In this document: piece after piece, positions 21,458-34,400 of the stretch
How the letters are laid out: each line of letters opens with the position of its first letter
Numbering within the stretch: the first letter of the stretch is position 1
Origin: Lepidodermella squamata
Lineage: Eukaryota > Gastrotricha
Direction of reading: 5' to 3'
Assembly (NCBI GenBank): GCA_047495785.1
Contig: JBLDXI010000034.1
Span: 806,001-870,000 of the forward strand
Length of the DNA: 64,000 nt
Translations under genes and position numbers: made by a program
Notes under the pieces: model-generated
The model's database searches: none
Told to the model about the DNA's origin: nothing
The model's input: only the letters and a program-made list of their open reading frames with translations

Positions 21458-24047
21458 ATGTCGCTGAATATTGCGGTTATTCTGATAGCTTCGATACTGA
21501 AATTTTCAAATGGCGTTACTTTGACCAAGCCTTACACGCTACGAATCCCTGTCACACTGCCCATCGGAGGGCCCATTGCACCACTCGGTAGAATGTGCAC
21601 CGAGTCGATTGAGCTGTTCCTTCGAACTATCAATGATCAAACCGATATTCTACCCGACTACAACATCGTCGTAGACTTGGTCGACGATCAATGCAGTGCA
21701 ACTCCTGCGGTAGACCGCCTGATTCCTTTCTTCGCAAGTGGCAGTCGAATGTTCGATGAAACGAAGCGTATCGGGCATTATACGCTGCCAAACGGGGCTG
21801 AATTCTTGAAGGATTCCGCTAAAAAGAGCTATGTTCCACCGCTTTTGATTGGCTCGATGTGCTCAGGTGTTTGTCGCGTTGTTTCGAGATACACTCAACT
21901 TTTCGATATCATTAATGTTAGTCCCAATTCCTTTCATTTTTCGAAAATTAAATAGCTATTTTAATCAATTAATTCATGTATATCCCCATCAATTTGGATT
22001 TTTCAATTTTTAGTTCTCAGCAGCGTGTAACGATGTATATCTTTCTGATCGGAAGTTGTACCCTAATTTGTACCGCGTAATGTCAAACAGTCAAATTATA
22101 ACCACCCTGATGCCGTTTCTACAAATCATGAATTGGCGGAAAATTGCCCTAGTTTCGGACACTTCGCCATCGAATTTCCAAACAACGAACGACATGATTG
22201 AATTATTCCCTACTGGAAATTTAACAATTTTGGCCAGCGAGTTTTTCATCGATGACCCGACGGAAGCTGTTCGAAGAATCAAAGAAAGTAGAGCTAGGGT
22301 AATTGTGGCTAACTGCTATTTTGATATATGTCCAAGTCTTGCGTGCCAGGTATTTTATTTAATTAAACATTCAAATGACGAAGCTAACCTTATTTACTAG
22401 GCCTATCTCCAGGGTGTTTATGGTCCAAATATCGTCTGGATTTTGCCGGCAGTCACTGATTTTGTAAATATTGAAACATTTCCAAAGGGCTGTAACGCGG
22501 AAAACCTTCAAATGATCGACTCTGGGTCGATGTACTTCCGCCAAGTTCCAAATGATTACCAATCAGGTCTAACTGCACTAGGAATCACAGGCCAGCAACT
22601 CGACGACTTTTTCACGGAAAATGTCCCGGAGACATGGCGAAATCCTCTACTAGACTCGAGATACATGTGTCTGGACAATGTTATACCTTCAGCGTTTATC
22701 CTCGATGCTGCTGAGAAGAAACTGAATCAGAGAAACTCATCACTACGTCACTACATTGAAAACGGGTCGATGTTATCGGAACTGAGCAAAATAGTTCGAG
22801 AGCAGGTGGCAAATCTGAACATCCGTGTTTTCTCTGGCCGAATCCGGTACGAAAGGAACGAGCAGCAAACCTTAGTGCCAACAGGATATGAGCAGTCTCA
22901 GGAAAACGGAACAAAGCGAATGGTTTTCGTCGATAATGGAGTAGATGCGGTTGATCAGTCTAGAAGATTCGAAATAAAACGGACCTTCGTTTGGAAAACC
23001 CCCAACGCCAAACAGCCGAAAGATGAAATCACAGTCAAAAAAGCTTCAAAATTACTCGTCAGCTGGGCAATAATTTTAATTATGGTTTTGGCAGTTTTTA
23101 CGTGTCTCATTGCGTTTTCCTTGGTATTCTGCCTCGTCACATTATTGAAAGACTCGAGATTTAACAAGGCTGAAATCCGAGGAAGCATTTCGATAGTCAC
23201 TGGGCTGATTTTCCTGCAAATTTCCATCCTATTACATCCTTATCAAACAACTGATTCGAATGGCATGGTTTACTTCTGTAAAATCGCTCCATTTCTCACG
23301 TCAATCGCTTATTCACTCATTTCTAGCGGATTGTTCTTGAGACTGAAGTTAGACGTGGTCATACATGAATTGCGCTTAGGTCGCAATGCTTCGAGGCCTA
23401 GCCGCATCAATGTATCTCGAATGTCTTCTTTCAATAGAGTGAAGCATTCCCAGGTCACTAGACCTCCGCGCCAACACGTGACGAGGAGCTCGTATTACAT
23501 GATTGCTGGATTTGCCATTTCTAATTTGCTGCTCCTCGTCGGTTGGTACGTGTTTGGAGGGGTTCCAAGCGTTCGTGTCATAACTACGTCGCGTATTGAT
23601 CTTTACAACGACGTGATATTTGTAGAAATATCAAAATACTGCACGTCTTACGGCTCGAAAATTGTGGTTTACATATTCGCCGGGGGTTTACTTGCGATTC
23701 ATGGTCTTGCGTTGATCTCGCTGTTCGTCTTAGCTTTGATTAGGAGTCAAACTAGAGATGAAGAGCTTCGCCGTAGTGTGAAATGCTGCTTCGTCGTTAT
23801 GCCGGCTACCTTAGCTCAGGTTCTAGCTGTACTGATATTTGTGGAGCCGGAGGCGAAGTTCTACTTCCTAAGTTCTGCTGCAATATCGACAAGCACTGCG
23901 ATGGTTTGGATACTTTTCGCCGGTAAAAGGAAGATCATTATGCAGGCGATCAAAAATGTGGTTCGACCGTGTTGCTGCCACCCTGTGATTGGTATCAGGA
24001 TCACAGAAGCAACACCAGCATCACAGAGGCAATTCCATGACTTGTGA
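21458..24047 (+). CDS. Class C GPCR, GABA-B-receptor-like
   Basis: Exons 21458-21916, 22014-22349 and 22401-24047 give 2442 nt and 813 aa. A signal peptide (about residues 1-20) is followed by a Venus-flytrap ligand-binding region (about 25-420). This includes a NWRKIALVSD segment, which matches the usual receptor-family lobe, and FSGRIRYERN near the end, typical of the strand before the membrane domain. There is no cysteine-rich domain between the flytrap and the membrane part, as in GABA-B receptors and unlike mGluRs. Seven hydrophobic segments span about 482-773 (TM1 SWAIILIMVLAVFTC; TM7 region ending GKRKIIMQ), with a short cytoplasmic tail containing CCCHP. It lies just upstream of a four-module channel gene in the same orientation. 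The ligand is not predictable. Confidence 0.88.
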
Positions 24048-24499
24048 TCTAACTGGCGTACTGTTGCGTTCTCCACCACGTATCACGACTAAGGTCGTGG
24101 TGTTTCGCAGGGGCTTTGAAGCTTCAATATTAGGTACAGCCAGCCGCGCGAAAAAAGCAATAATTGAACAACATGGATAGATATTGAGCTTTAGCTTTTC
24201 CAGTGTGATGCGTATCCTAGCTAATAAAAGATCTATTGATAGGAGGAAATTGGAGGAAATAGAAGCAGACAGCAGCGTCATCAATATTTGCCAATTGGAT
24301 ATTAGAAATCGCTGCCATTGTTCGATAGATGATCTGAAGTTCCATCAGCAAATATCGAAACCTCGTTGTTTAGATTTATATAATATCACAGGCCATAGCG
24401 CGGAAATTGAAAAAACTGAGATTAAAATACAACACAATTCATAAGATTTTATTAGATTTCAGTCATTTCAAGCTTCAAGGAAAAACCGCTCGAAAAAAC
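24048..24499. other. Intergenic, shared flank
   Basis: The spacer between the GPCR and the next channel gene is related to 30960-31451, which shows that GPCR plus channel were duplicated together. No separate gene is supported. Confidence 0.55.
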
Positions 24500-27400
24500 A
24501 TGATTTCATTATTCCTTGGGATAATTTTGATCGCCGCAACAAAAATCTTAGGTAACCACACTTTCGGAGTTCTCTGGTAAAGCTGAAGGGGTAATGCTTT
24601 ATAACAGGTCAACATGTGAAGCCAAGCGGCTATACTTCAACCCTCGTCGATAGCGTTTCTCTGCCAGGAGGGATTTTACAGCTGAGTAAGTATGATCCGT
24701 CCCTAGGCGTTGCTTCTTTAACGACCGAACCGGTGTTGCTCGGTTTTGCTCCGATATACGATTCCGGTATCATTTCGAGAACAGTAAGACTGCGAATCGA
24801 AGGATTTTATACCTAATTTATGCCTATTATTCCTCAGAGTGCAAACGGTGGCAGTCTTTTCGACAACTTTTTAATCGAGATAAAATTCAACATCACAAGC
24901 AAAACTGTCGAACCGAAGCATACCTTAGCGTTTGCTATCGCTCCGCGTTACGTATATTCATCTGAGACAAGCTGCAACACTGGAACTAGTGGTTGGCATG
25001 CTTGCCTGCGAATTTCCAACATTACAGGTTTTGCCGCTTACGTGAAGCCGAACGGGAATTTCATGTATTTCCTCGCGAATTCGGCGATGGAAACGAGTTA
25101 TCCTGACAGAAATACGGCATGGCAGAATGATTATTTCGGCTGCAAATATCCCGAAGGATTTCTGATGTCTCCATTCTTTCTTTATATACTTAAATTGGGC
25201 AGCGATTTCACGATTTCTTACGCTCCGGCCTCGAGCTCAAACAGTTCCACTGTTTGCCAAGTGTTTCCAAGTAGCAAAGCATTTTCTAGGGATGAGCAGC
25301 TGTATCTAGCTGTGAGTACATCGGCTGGGCTTTCGGTTTCATTGCTGGATCTGAGGTTTTACAAATTGGAGCGAATGACTACAACAAGTAAGATTTTCTA
25401 TTATCTTCATCATTTTTTCTATTTGCTTTTCTCGAAGCTACGTCAACCACTTCGACTTCAACTACAGGTAAAGCAGTGAGAGTAGTTATGGCTCGAAATA
25501 ATTAATGTCTCTCTAGCTGATTACGGAAGAACAACCTGCGTGGCAGGATCCACACTACCGGGTAAGTTTTAATCAACTTTTTCGAAAATTAAAATATGGC
25601 GCAATATGTTCGTGACGTCAAAACTAACAAAGAGAAATTGACGCATTTTACGAACTATTGATTGATTTTTCAGGAGTTGAAGGACTTCTACAGCAACAGT
25701 TGAGTCAGTACAAATGTAGCTCTCACTACGCCTTCCCACCAGGGGCGAGCTATACTTCCGCGAATGGCCCTTATTATGCGGAGGACCTCTATATCGTTAT
25801 GGGCGTGTCCCAAGACCAAGGTTTCGTTTTCGATGAGGTGAGTTACTGTTTATTAGCAAACCCGATCTGATGCGAACGTTATAATCATTGTTTTCCAGAA
25901 CTTGAATTCGATTGGTTCGACCAGTTTTGTTCTCGATATGTCATTCGTCGTTCGACAGTCTAACGGCCGCAATTCTTTCGGCATTTTCATCGCGCCAAAT
26001 GCCAGTTTCATCTACAGCAATTGTCCAACAGATCGAACCCAGCCAGCTAACATGTGTTTCAAAAACGGGGAATTGCTCGGCCTGGCAGTTGTCGTTCATT
26101 CGAGTAAACGAGCGATTTATGCCTTCGCAGCAACGGATTCCCCTATAGCAATCAACACAATAGTGCCAGTGTCGCAAACGAATTGTTCGACAAATTTTCC
26201 TACGTCCGACTCTTTCCCTTTAAGAATCGTTATTGAAAGAGTGGGAAGCACCAATTGGATCTATTTTTCTCAATCGACCAACCCGAGTGACCTGAGGTAC
26301 TGCTGCAGGAATGATGCGCCTGATCTGACGTCTGGGAGATTGTCAGACCTTCGAATCGGGATTGCAACTCTGAAACTGACAGCTTTGAGGATTGATAGCA
26401 TCAAGTTCTACACGGCGGACAGTTCCTCAACATCGACTACTACTACAACGACTACTCCTACTTCAACAAGTACCACATCGATCGCACCGATATCGACAGT
26501 TTCAACACGTAAGCACGTGGGCATGACTCTAAGGAGTAACCTTTCAACATTTTGAGGATGCTTTTAAGGGTGCTGGGGAGCTATGTTCCGACACCCCAGC
26601 TTCAAAATTCAAACCCCAGGAAGGCTAAATAAATCCCCTTCAGGGTTGAGCTTCTTCAACTGGACACTAGGAAGAACCTCAGCTTCAGAATCCTACCTAA
26701 TTCTCATACGGAATGGGGGAAGCGCAACCCCTCCCCTCCGCCAAAAGGTGGTAAACCCCAAAAAACCACAGGATTTGTTCATGCAATTTGGGCCCGAAAA
26801 TACCGAGGTTCGAGAATCGTACTTCGCGCAGATCCCAAACGCAGATCATCGTTCAACTATACCATACTATACCATGATAATATAGGTACTAGTTAAGAGT
26901 GGGAATTTCGGTATTGTATAGTTTTTTATTTCCTTCCTATTTTTCAAGCTGATTATTCCAAGATGCCATGCTCAGATGGAGAAGCTATTCGAGGTAAACA
27001 TCATTCGATAATCACAGCAATCATCGTTAAGAAATCATTTAAACTTCAAGCTCCAACTAGTCTTTTGAAGGACAAGTCAGCAAACTATCTATGCCGCAGT
27101 ATCTTTACTCATCCGGGGGATAATTACGAAATAGGGAGTACCGTGCTTATTGCCAATGACCTTGCGACGCTTGGCATTGATGATGACAACGTTATGGTCG
27201 CTCAAAAGGTATTATTTGTCCACTAAATCTTTATTAATTTTCGTATGAGTTTGTTTCAGTCAATTCAATTTGTTGGGCAAACCGGTTTCATTCTCGATAA
27301 TTGGTTCAAAATTTCTTCATACAATGACTGGAATAAGTTCGGCGTCTTCATCACGCCCAGAGATCGCATTACTATAGCTCCGTACTGCCCACCTGAAAAC

Positions 27401-30036
27401 CCAACAGCATACAGCATGTGCCTGAATACCGGCGAATTTCTCGGATTTGTTGTTTTCGTTGATGTGAAAAATGGCCGAATCTACTCCTACTCGACTACTG
27501 ATGTAGTGGCAAAAATCGACCCATCTGTGGTTCCACCAGATGCCTCACGCCATTGTCAGTTTACCTCACCTTCATCACCCAACGAATCTACGGAATCGAC
27601 TTTTGACTTTCGTCTTTTAATTGAACGCGTCGGAAACGCGAGCTATATCTACTATTCGCTGTCGAAAGATCCGAACGAATTGACCTACTGCAGCGAGGAG
27701 AATATTGAAGGGCTGGTTGTGAGAACCAAAGATCCTACTATCGCTATCGGATCCCAAACAGGCACTATTTTGGCGGTTAAAAGCGTTAAATTCTACATGG
27801 CTGACAGCTCTACTACAACAACAAGCACTGAAACGACTACAGTTACGAGTCAGACACAAACTCAGGGTCAGTCAACTGCAAATTCAGAATCTACATCAGC
27901 TCAGTCGCCATCCATCCGAAGCAGTTCAACCGCCACTCAAGGCCTAGCAGTCACGAATTCGGAATCTACAACAACTTTGTCGTCAATCATTCCAATCAGC
28001 TCTGTCACATCAATTTCGAATTCGTTTCCTCTCACCCTCAACTCGGAGGTTCCAGCCAATGCCCCGCCAGAGAAATACGTTTTCTTCAAAGAAATGTCTT
28101 ACCCAGAATCTCAAGGTTAGTCTTGCAAAACCTTGAATTCGCTTCAACTTATTAATTTTCAATTAAAGAATCGTACAACATGCAGTCGACGGTAACGATG
28201 GATGCCAATGGCGTAGCTCAATTCGACAATGCAGGACTAGATGGAATTATGTACTCAAAATTGGTAATGTCCTTTTTTCATTCCTATATTAATTACGTCT
28301 GACTTTTGAATAAGAAACTAAACGAGCTCAACATCGTTAATTGGCGAGTTGAAGCATCGCTGAACATCAAATCTCGCGGAGAACTTTTTTCGCTGTTCAT
28401 AGCCCCACGCAGCTCTATGACTGATAACTTACTGGAATGCGAATCTAGTCAGGATGAAATGATGTGTTTGCAAATGGAGAAACTGCGCGGGTTCATGGTC
28501 TATATCAAACCAACTCAAGGGATTATCTACCCGTTCACATCGGACCAAATAACATCAGATTCTCCGTTGACTAAAATGGCCTACAACGACCCTCGTTACA
28601 TTGGGAAAAGTTGCAACACTACGTTTAAAGACAACCAGTCGTTTGACATTGTGGTCGAGGGATTCGATAATGTGGCCACAGTTTATGTTAGACTTCAGGA
28701 TATTAAGACAACATCACCGTCACCATTCGTGCCATGCTTCAAACTAGATATCACTCCTAATCTCATGAAATGGGACGATGTTCGACTTGGGATTGGTTTG
28801 AGGGAGGGGACTAAGTTCGATTTAACAAAGTTAGCACTCTTCAATATTTCAAACGATGGCGAGGAATTGGACGATGAACTTGGCGTATCGGGCATTGTGC
28901 CTCTGATGGTTTCACCAAAAGGAAAGATTGAAGGATCAACACGGGATTTCCTTAAGTATCTCTACCCAGACTTCCCGCCAGACACTTCGAAGCCAGCTAT
29001 AACAGCGGAAGAGCTGATTCGGTACTGCGACGATTTCACGGTTAAGCGGATAGCTCCTCCGAATAATGGAAATTCCACGCCGGTAACCACCGTATTCCTG
29101 ATTGATAAAATCGTGAAAATGGAGGATGTCAATGAGAGATTCACGATCAGTGGTCTGTACTTGCAGAATTGGGTGGTCACAACGTGTCACCTTGAATCCA
29201 AACATTTGTTCTCAGTTAGAAAGATTGATCGTTTATTCGCTGTAAACAAATCACTTGTTTGGTATCCCGAGTTCCTATTCTTATCAAGCAGTGATGATAT
29301 CTACATGAAGGGTGATAACTTTGATGATGATATGGTTGCAATTCTGAAGAGGAAGGGTGCAGCCGGATTGGATATATTGTTTTTCCAGCTGAAACAAGGA
29401 TTCTTTTCCACTGAGTGCCCACTTGATATCTCGAAGTTTCCGTTCGATTCTCAAACCTGTGAATTCACATTTTCGCAACAACAATCGGTTGACCTTGTAA
29501 ACTTTGGCGATGTCTTCTTTATTTGCCCTGAACAAGGCTCGACTGAATGGAAAATCTCGGAATGCCTAACTACATGGACAACCATTCGCCAGTCTGGTCA
29601 TGATGTTGTATCAGTGACCTTCAAAGCCGTAGTTAGTAGAAAATATGCGTACTATGTGGCAAATTCTATCGGACCGAGTTTGCTACTGGCTCTACTGGAA
29701 CTAGCAACCTTTTTGATGCCATCAAGCCGACCTGATAGACCCATGTTTTCAGTCACTTTGCTGCTTGCTCTCACGGTTGCTGCGTCAAATGTCCTGAGCC
29801 AAGTTCCGCATACTTCGAAGCGTGTCTTTTTGAGTGATTACATTCTCGGCCTCACAATGATCGCAGCCATTATCACGGTATACCACCTTTTCGCTTGTTA
29901 CTTGGCGAATGCAGGCGATAAAAATGAGCGCAAAGCAAGTGGATTAATGAAGAAAATCGATTTGGCCGTTTTTCTCTTGATAACAGTCGGATTTTGTGTT
30001 TTGCAAGGCTACTCTGCCAAGGCCATTTTGAACTGA
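24500..30036 (+). CDS. Four-module ectodomain Cys-loop channel
   Basis: Exons 24500-24551, 24608-24783, 24838-25387, 25438-25467, 25517-25561, 25674-25837, 25899-26508, 26949-26993, 27051-27208, 27260-28115, 28169-28263 and 28315-30036 sum to 4503 nt and 1500 aa. The order is: signal peptide (1-17), module 1 (18-255), Thr stalk (256-270), module 2 (285-520), stalk, module 3 (557-800), long Ser/Thr stalk (800-880), module 4 (895-1130), channel (about 1140-1500). Modules 2 and 3 open with YxCxxx(F/Y)x(H/Y)P. Channel features are WYPEF, Cys-loop CPLDISKFPFDSQTC (about 1295-1309), M1 YYVANSIGPSLLLALLELAT, M2 with LLLALTV, M3, an M3-M4 loop of about 20 residues and M4 at the C terminus. The -1'/0' positions of M2 read Asp-Arg where cation channels have Glu-Lys. 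It is expected at the cell surface as a pentamer by family analogy. Confidence 0.88.
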
Positions 30037-30779
30037 GAGACCGCAGTTTTAGAATACACATTGCAGGTAAATTCAACGAATTAATGTTATTTATATTTCC
30101 GGAATGCATCTTAATGGCCTTTTCGAATAAATAACTTATGTCTCTTTTGAGTCGTCCAGCATATAGAGCACACAAAACGAGATGGTTATGAGACAGTCTA
30201 TTAATTTTTCCAGCCTGGAGCATAAAAAGCATGCCGCCACCTGTGCTTGAATTTACGAAAAAATAGCATTGCCCCCAACAAGAGCTGAACCATCGCGTTG
30301 CTTCTTCGCTGAAACTGGCGAAACTGGCTGAAACTGGCAAGTGTCCAATTTTATATGTTTGACCATGCAGTTGTGCAGCATCTCTGTGATTAGCCAATTA
30401 TGATTTAATTTCCCACACATTTCTCTCGCGATTTGAGCTTTTTCTCGGGGTCTGCTGCTATAAATATCGCAGACTAACATTTATAAACAAATGTTAATCA
30501 AAAGGTGAGTTTTGACGCCGGATAACACCCACATTGGGTCTTATCGCTAGAAATTCTCGTCCTTTATTCGCGACTAAGGCCTGCTGTTCATCCTGATATC
30601 CACCGATAACACCCCGGTATATTGCTATGTTGTATATCCGCGCCACTCCACTTTCAAAAGAAAATCAAAATACTTGGAAAGCGTCCCTTTTTAACAGGTA
30701 AACTGTTCTTCATTATTATTAGTTCGACATCAAACACGGTTTTGCAAGGTTCGGAGTGGCGCTCGATCCAGTGTCCCGA
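30037..30779. other. Intergenic region
   Basis: This is the 3' flank of the channel gene. The minus-strand open frame at 29873-30397 overlaps the coding exon and has no support. No repeats or RNA genes are visible. Confidence 0.5.
30126..30131 (+). promoter_or_regulatory. poly(A) signal AATAAA
   Basis: The hexamer lies 90 bp after the stop codon of the four-module channel gene. Confidence 0.55.
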
Positions 30780-31110
30780 CTAGGCTCAAATCCCGAGGGT
30801 GAATTTGTCCAGCCAATATTCTGAAAACCGAGTTTTCGCCGATAAAACGAAGATAACGTTGCAGGCAATCGGGAGAAGCGGTTGAACATGTTGCTGCCAT
30901 TCTGTTCTTGGTATCAGGAAGCGACAACTTCTAGGCAATTCCTTCTAAATCACATGTTAAGCTTGTGTTAACCACTTCCCATTTTGAACATAGGCTGTGA
31001 ATAGCTTGATAATGTCTAAGGTCGTGGAGTGTTTTACGAGGTTTTGAAATTACAATAGGCCAGCGTTGCAGTAAAGCAATAATTGAACGAAATTGGAACG
31101 AGCTTAAGCG
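30780..31110 (+). pseudogene. Relict of the class C GPCR 3' end
   Basis: The sequence aligns to the last exon and 3' flank of the GPCR at 21458-24047. Shared stretches include GTTTTCGCCG/GTAAAA-like sequence, GAAGAT...TGCAGGC, TGTTGCTGCCA, TTGGTATCAGGA, GGCAATTCC, AAGGTCGTGG and GCAATAATTGAAC, in the same order and spacing. The reading frame is not preserved and everything upstream of TM7 is gone. It occupies the same place relative to the next channel gene (31452) as the intact GPCR does to the channel gene at 24500. Confidence 0.75.
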
Positions 31111-31451
31111 AATTATTGTCTTTCTCAGCCTGCTATGTATCTCTCCAGCAAATAAAAGATCAATAGGAGGAAAACATCAGACATTGCGTCGTCAACATTC
31201 GCCAATTGGATATTAGAAATCGCTAGCATCACAAAATAAATAATCTGGTTTGTCTGAAGTTTTAGCGGAACGCGAAACCTCGTCGTGTTGCGTTAGATTC
31301 GTAATATCACAGCCCACGTGTGAACTACCAGCAAGTATGCTTACTTTTATTTGATAGGGCGGAAATTGAAAAACAGCGATCAAAAGTCAAAAGACAATTT
31401 TATTCGGATTACTGCAGTTTCAAGTTTCAAGCAGAAACCACTTGAAATAAA
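31111..31451. other. 5' flank of channel gene
   Basis: The sequence is related to the flank at 24180-24499 before the paralogous gene and presumably carries the promoter. No discrete element is identifiable. Confidence 0.45.
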
Positions 31452-34400
31452 ATGATTGTATCTCTTGTGATAGTTTTATTGGCTGTAACAACAAGCTTAG
31501 GTAACCCTTTTCGGTATTCTTTAGTAATGCTGAAGATGAAAAGGTATTTTACAGGTCAACATGCGACTCCGGATGGTTATACATCGAGTCTAGTCGACAA
31601 CGTTTCTATGCCAGGAGGGATTTTACAGATGAGTGTATATGAATCGACTCACAATGTTGCTTCTTCATCAACCGACCCGGCATTGCTTGGGTTAGATCCA
31701 CGATACGCTTCCGGTGTCATTTCAAAAACAGTGAGGCTTGAGTTTGATGCAAATTTTAACATATTTTTCCAAATCACTGCTCAGAGTGCAAATGGCGACA
31801 GTCTATTCGAAAACTTTTTAATCGAGATCAAATTCAACATCACAAACAAGACAATCGAAATCGACCCGAGGTCTACCTTAGCGGTTGCCATCGCTCCGCA
31901 TTACGTATTCTCAGCGGACGCAAACTACTGCAACACTGGCCATAGCGGTTGGCACGCTTGCTTGCGAATTTCGAACATAACAGGTCTTGCTGCGTACGTG
32001 AAGCCTAATGGGAATTTTATGTATTTCTTTGCAAATTCGGTTATGGATACGAGTAAACCTGACGAAATAACAACATGGCATGACGATTATATCGGCTGCA
32101 AATATCCCGAAGGATTTCTGGATTCGCCATTCTTTATATATCTGAGTAAAGTGGGCAGCGCTCTTTCGATTTTCTACGCTGCAAGTTCAAGTCCAAATAG
32201 TTCTAAACTTTGCCACTTGTTTCCAACCAGTAGCGATGCATTTCCTATGACTGAGCAGCTGTATCTAGCCGTGAGTACATCAGTTGGGCTTTCGGTTTCA
32301 TTGCTGGATCTGAGGTTTTACAAATTGGAGCGAATGACTACAACAAGTGAGATTTTCCTCCCGATTTACGTCAAAACTTATTGATTTACTCTTCTCGAAG
32401 CTACGTCGACCACTTCGATTTCAACTACAGGTAATGCAGTTAGAGAATTTATGGCTTGATTTTATCGATGCTTTTCCAGCTGATTACGGAAGAACGAAAT
32501 GCGAGCCAGGATCAACTCTGCCGGGTAGGTTTTAATAAAAAATTTCAAAAATTGGAATATGGCGCAATAGGCTCGTGACGTCAAAAACAACAATGTGAAA
32601 TTCAAGCATTTGACGATTGATTTTTTAGGAGTTGAAGGAATTCTGCAACTACAGCTGAATCAGTATAAATGTAGCTCCCACTACGCCTTCCCGGGGGCAA
32701 GCTATCAGCCCGCGAATGGCCCTTATTATCCGGACGACCTTATTGGCGTATCCCAAGACCAAGGCTTCGTTTTGGACGAGGTGAGTTACTGCTTAGCAAA
32801 CCCGATGCGAACGTTATAATCATTGTTCCACAGGACTTGAATTGGATTGATTCGACCAGTTTCGTTCTCGATATTTCGGTCAACGTTCCTCAGTCTGCCG
32901 ACCGCAATTCTTTCGGCATTTTCATCGCGCCAAATGCGAGTTTCATATACAGCAATTGTCCAACAGATCGATCCCAGCCAGCTAACATGTGTTTCAAAAA
33001 CGGGGAAATGCTCGGCCTGGCAGTTATCGTTCGTTCGAGTAATCGAGCGATTTATGCCTTCGCAGCAACGGCTTCCCCTATAGCAATCAACACTATTGTG
33101 CCAGTTTCGCAAACGAATTGTTCGACAGATTTTCCTGCATCTGACTCATTCCCTTTAAGAATCGTTATTGAAAGAGTCGGAAGCACCAATTGGATCTATT
33201 TTTCTCAATCGACCAACCCGAGTGACTTGAGGTACTGCTGCAGGATTGATGCGCCTGATCTGACGTCTGGGAGATTGTCAGACCTTCGAATTGGGATTGC
33301 AACTCTGAAACTGACAGCTTTGAAGATTGATAGCATCAAGTTTTACACAGCGGATAGTCCCTCAACATCAACGACTACCACCACACAATCGCAATCGACA
33401 AGCCCTCCAGGTGAGCCATAAGGGTCCGAAGCAAGGTATCATAGAGCTTAATTTACCTGTCTCTCGGGCTCTCCCATTCAACTCTAAGGGTTGTTGTATT
33501 TTTAGATTTTATTCAAGTTTGACATTCTTTTTAGATGCCTCTCATGCCAGAGTAACAGATAGCGGGCAAACAACAGGAAGGCCGAAATTCCTAATTCTCA
33601 AATTTGCGTCTACTTCCAGTGCTTGAAGTAGGATCCTCGAACTAGGGCCCAAATTTTAGGCGTCCTTTTTTTATATTAGTCTTCCACATTGGAAACTGGG
33701 GCTGAAGGGGTGCTACGATAGTTCGCGATTTGGCGACTTCGGTATTTATTGACACTAGTACCTAGTACCAAGATTGAGGATTTCAACCTGTAATTCCGTT
33801 TCCTTCTCATTTTTTGTTAAAAGTTGACGACACTTACTCAAAGATGCCATGTTTAAACGGAGAAGCAATTCGAGGTAAACACCATTCGACAATCAAAACA
33901 ATCATCGTTAGAAAAGAATAATTTGTACTTGAAGCTCCTACAAGCATTTTGAAGGCCCAGTCAGTAAACTATCTATGTCGCGTCAACTTTACTCATCCGG
34001 GGAGTAATTATGATGGAGTAGGGGTTAGTGTTACTGTTGTCGATAACCTCGCGACGCTTGGCACCGATAATGATAACGCTTTGGTCGCTCAACAGGTATT
34101 TTACTTTCGCAATTAAAAGCAATAATGTTTCGCACAATTTGTCTTTAGTCCATCCAATTTGTTGGGGCAACGGGTTTCATTCTTGATACGTGGTTCAAAA
34201 TCCCACCTGGCAACCGGAATAAGTTTGGCGTCTTCATCACTCCAAGAAAAAAGATCATTGCAATCGTTGGATCCGTCTGTCCCGCCACTGACCGGACCGA
34301 AATTAGCATGTGCCTTAATACTGGCGCAATGCTTGGATTCGCTGTTTTCGTTGACGTAGCGAATGGTCGAATTTACTCCTATTCGACAACTGATGTAGTG

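Noticed and set aside
26509-26948. Open frame at 26583-26885 as a separate gene
   Set aside because: It lies in a 440-bp intron between frame-compatible splice sites, its paralogous intron (33411-33823) does not conserve the frame, and no domain is visible.
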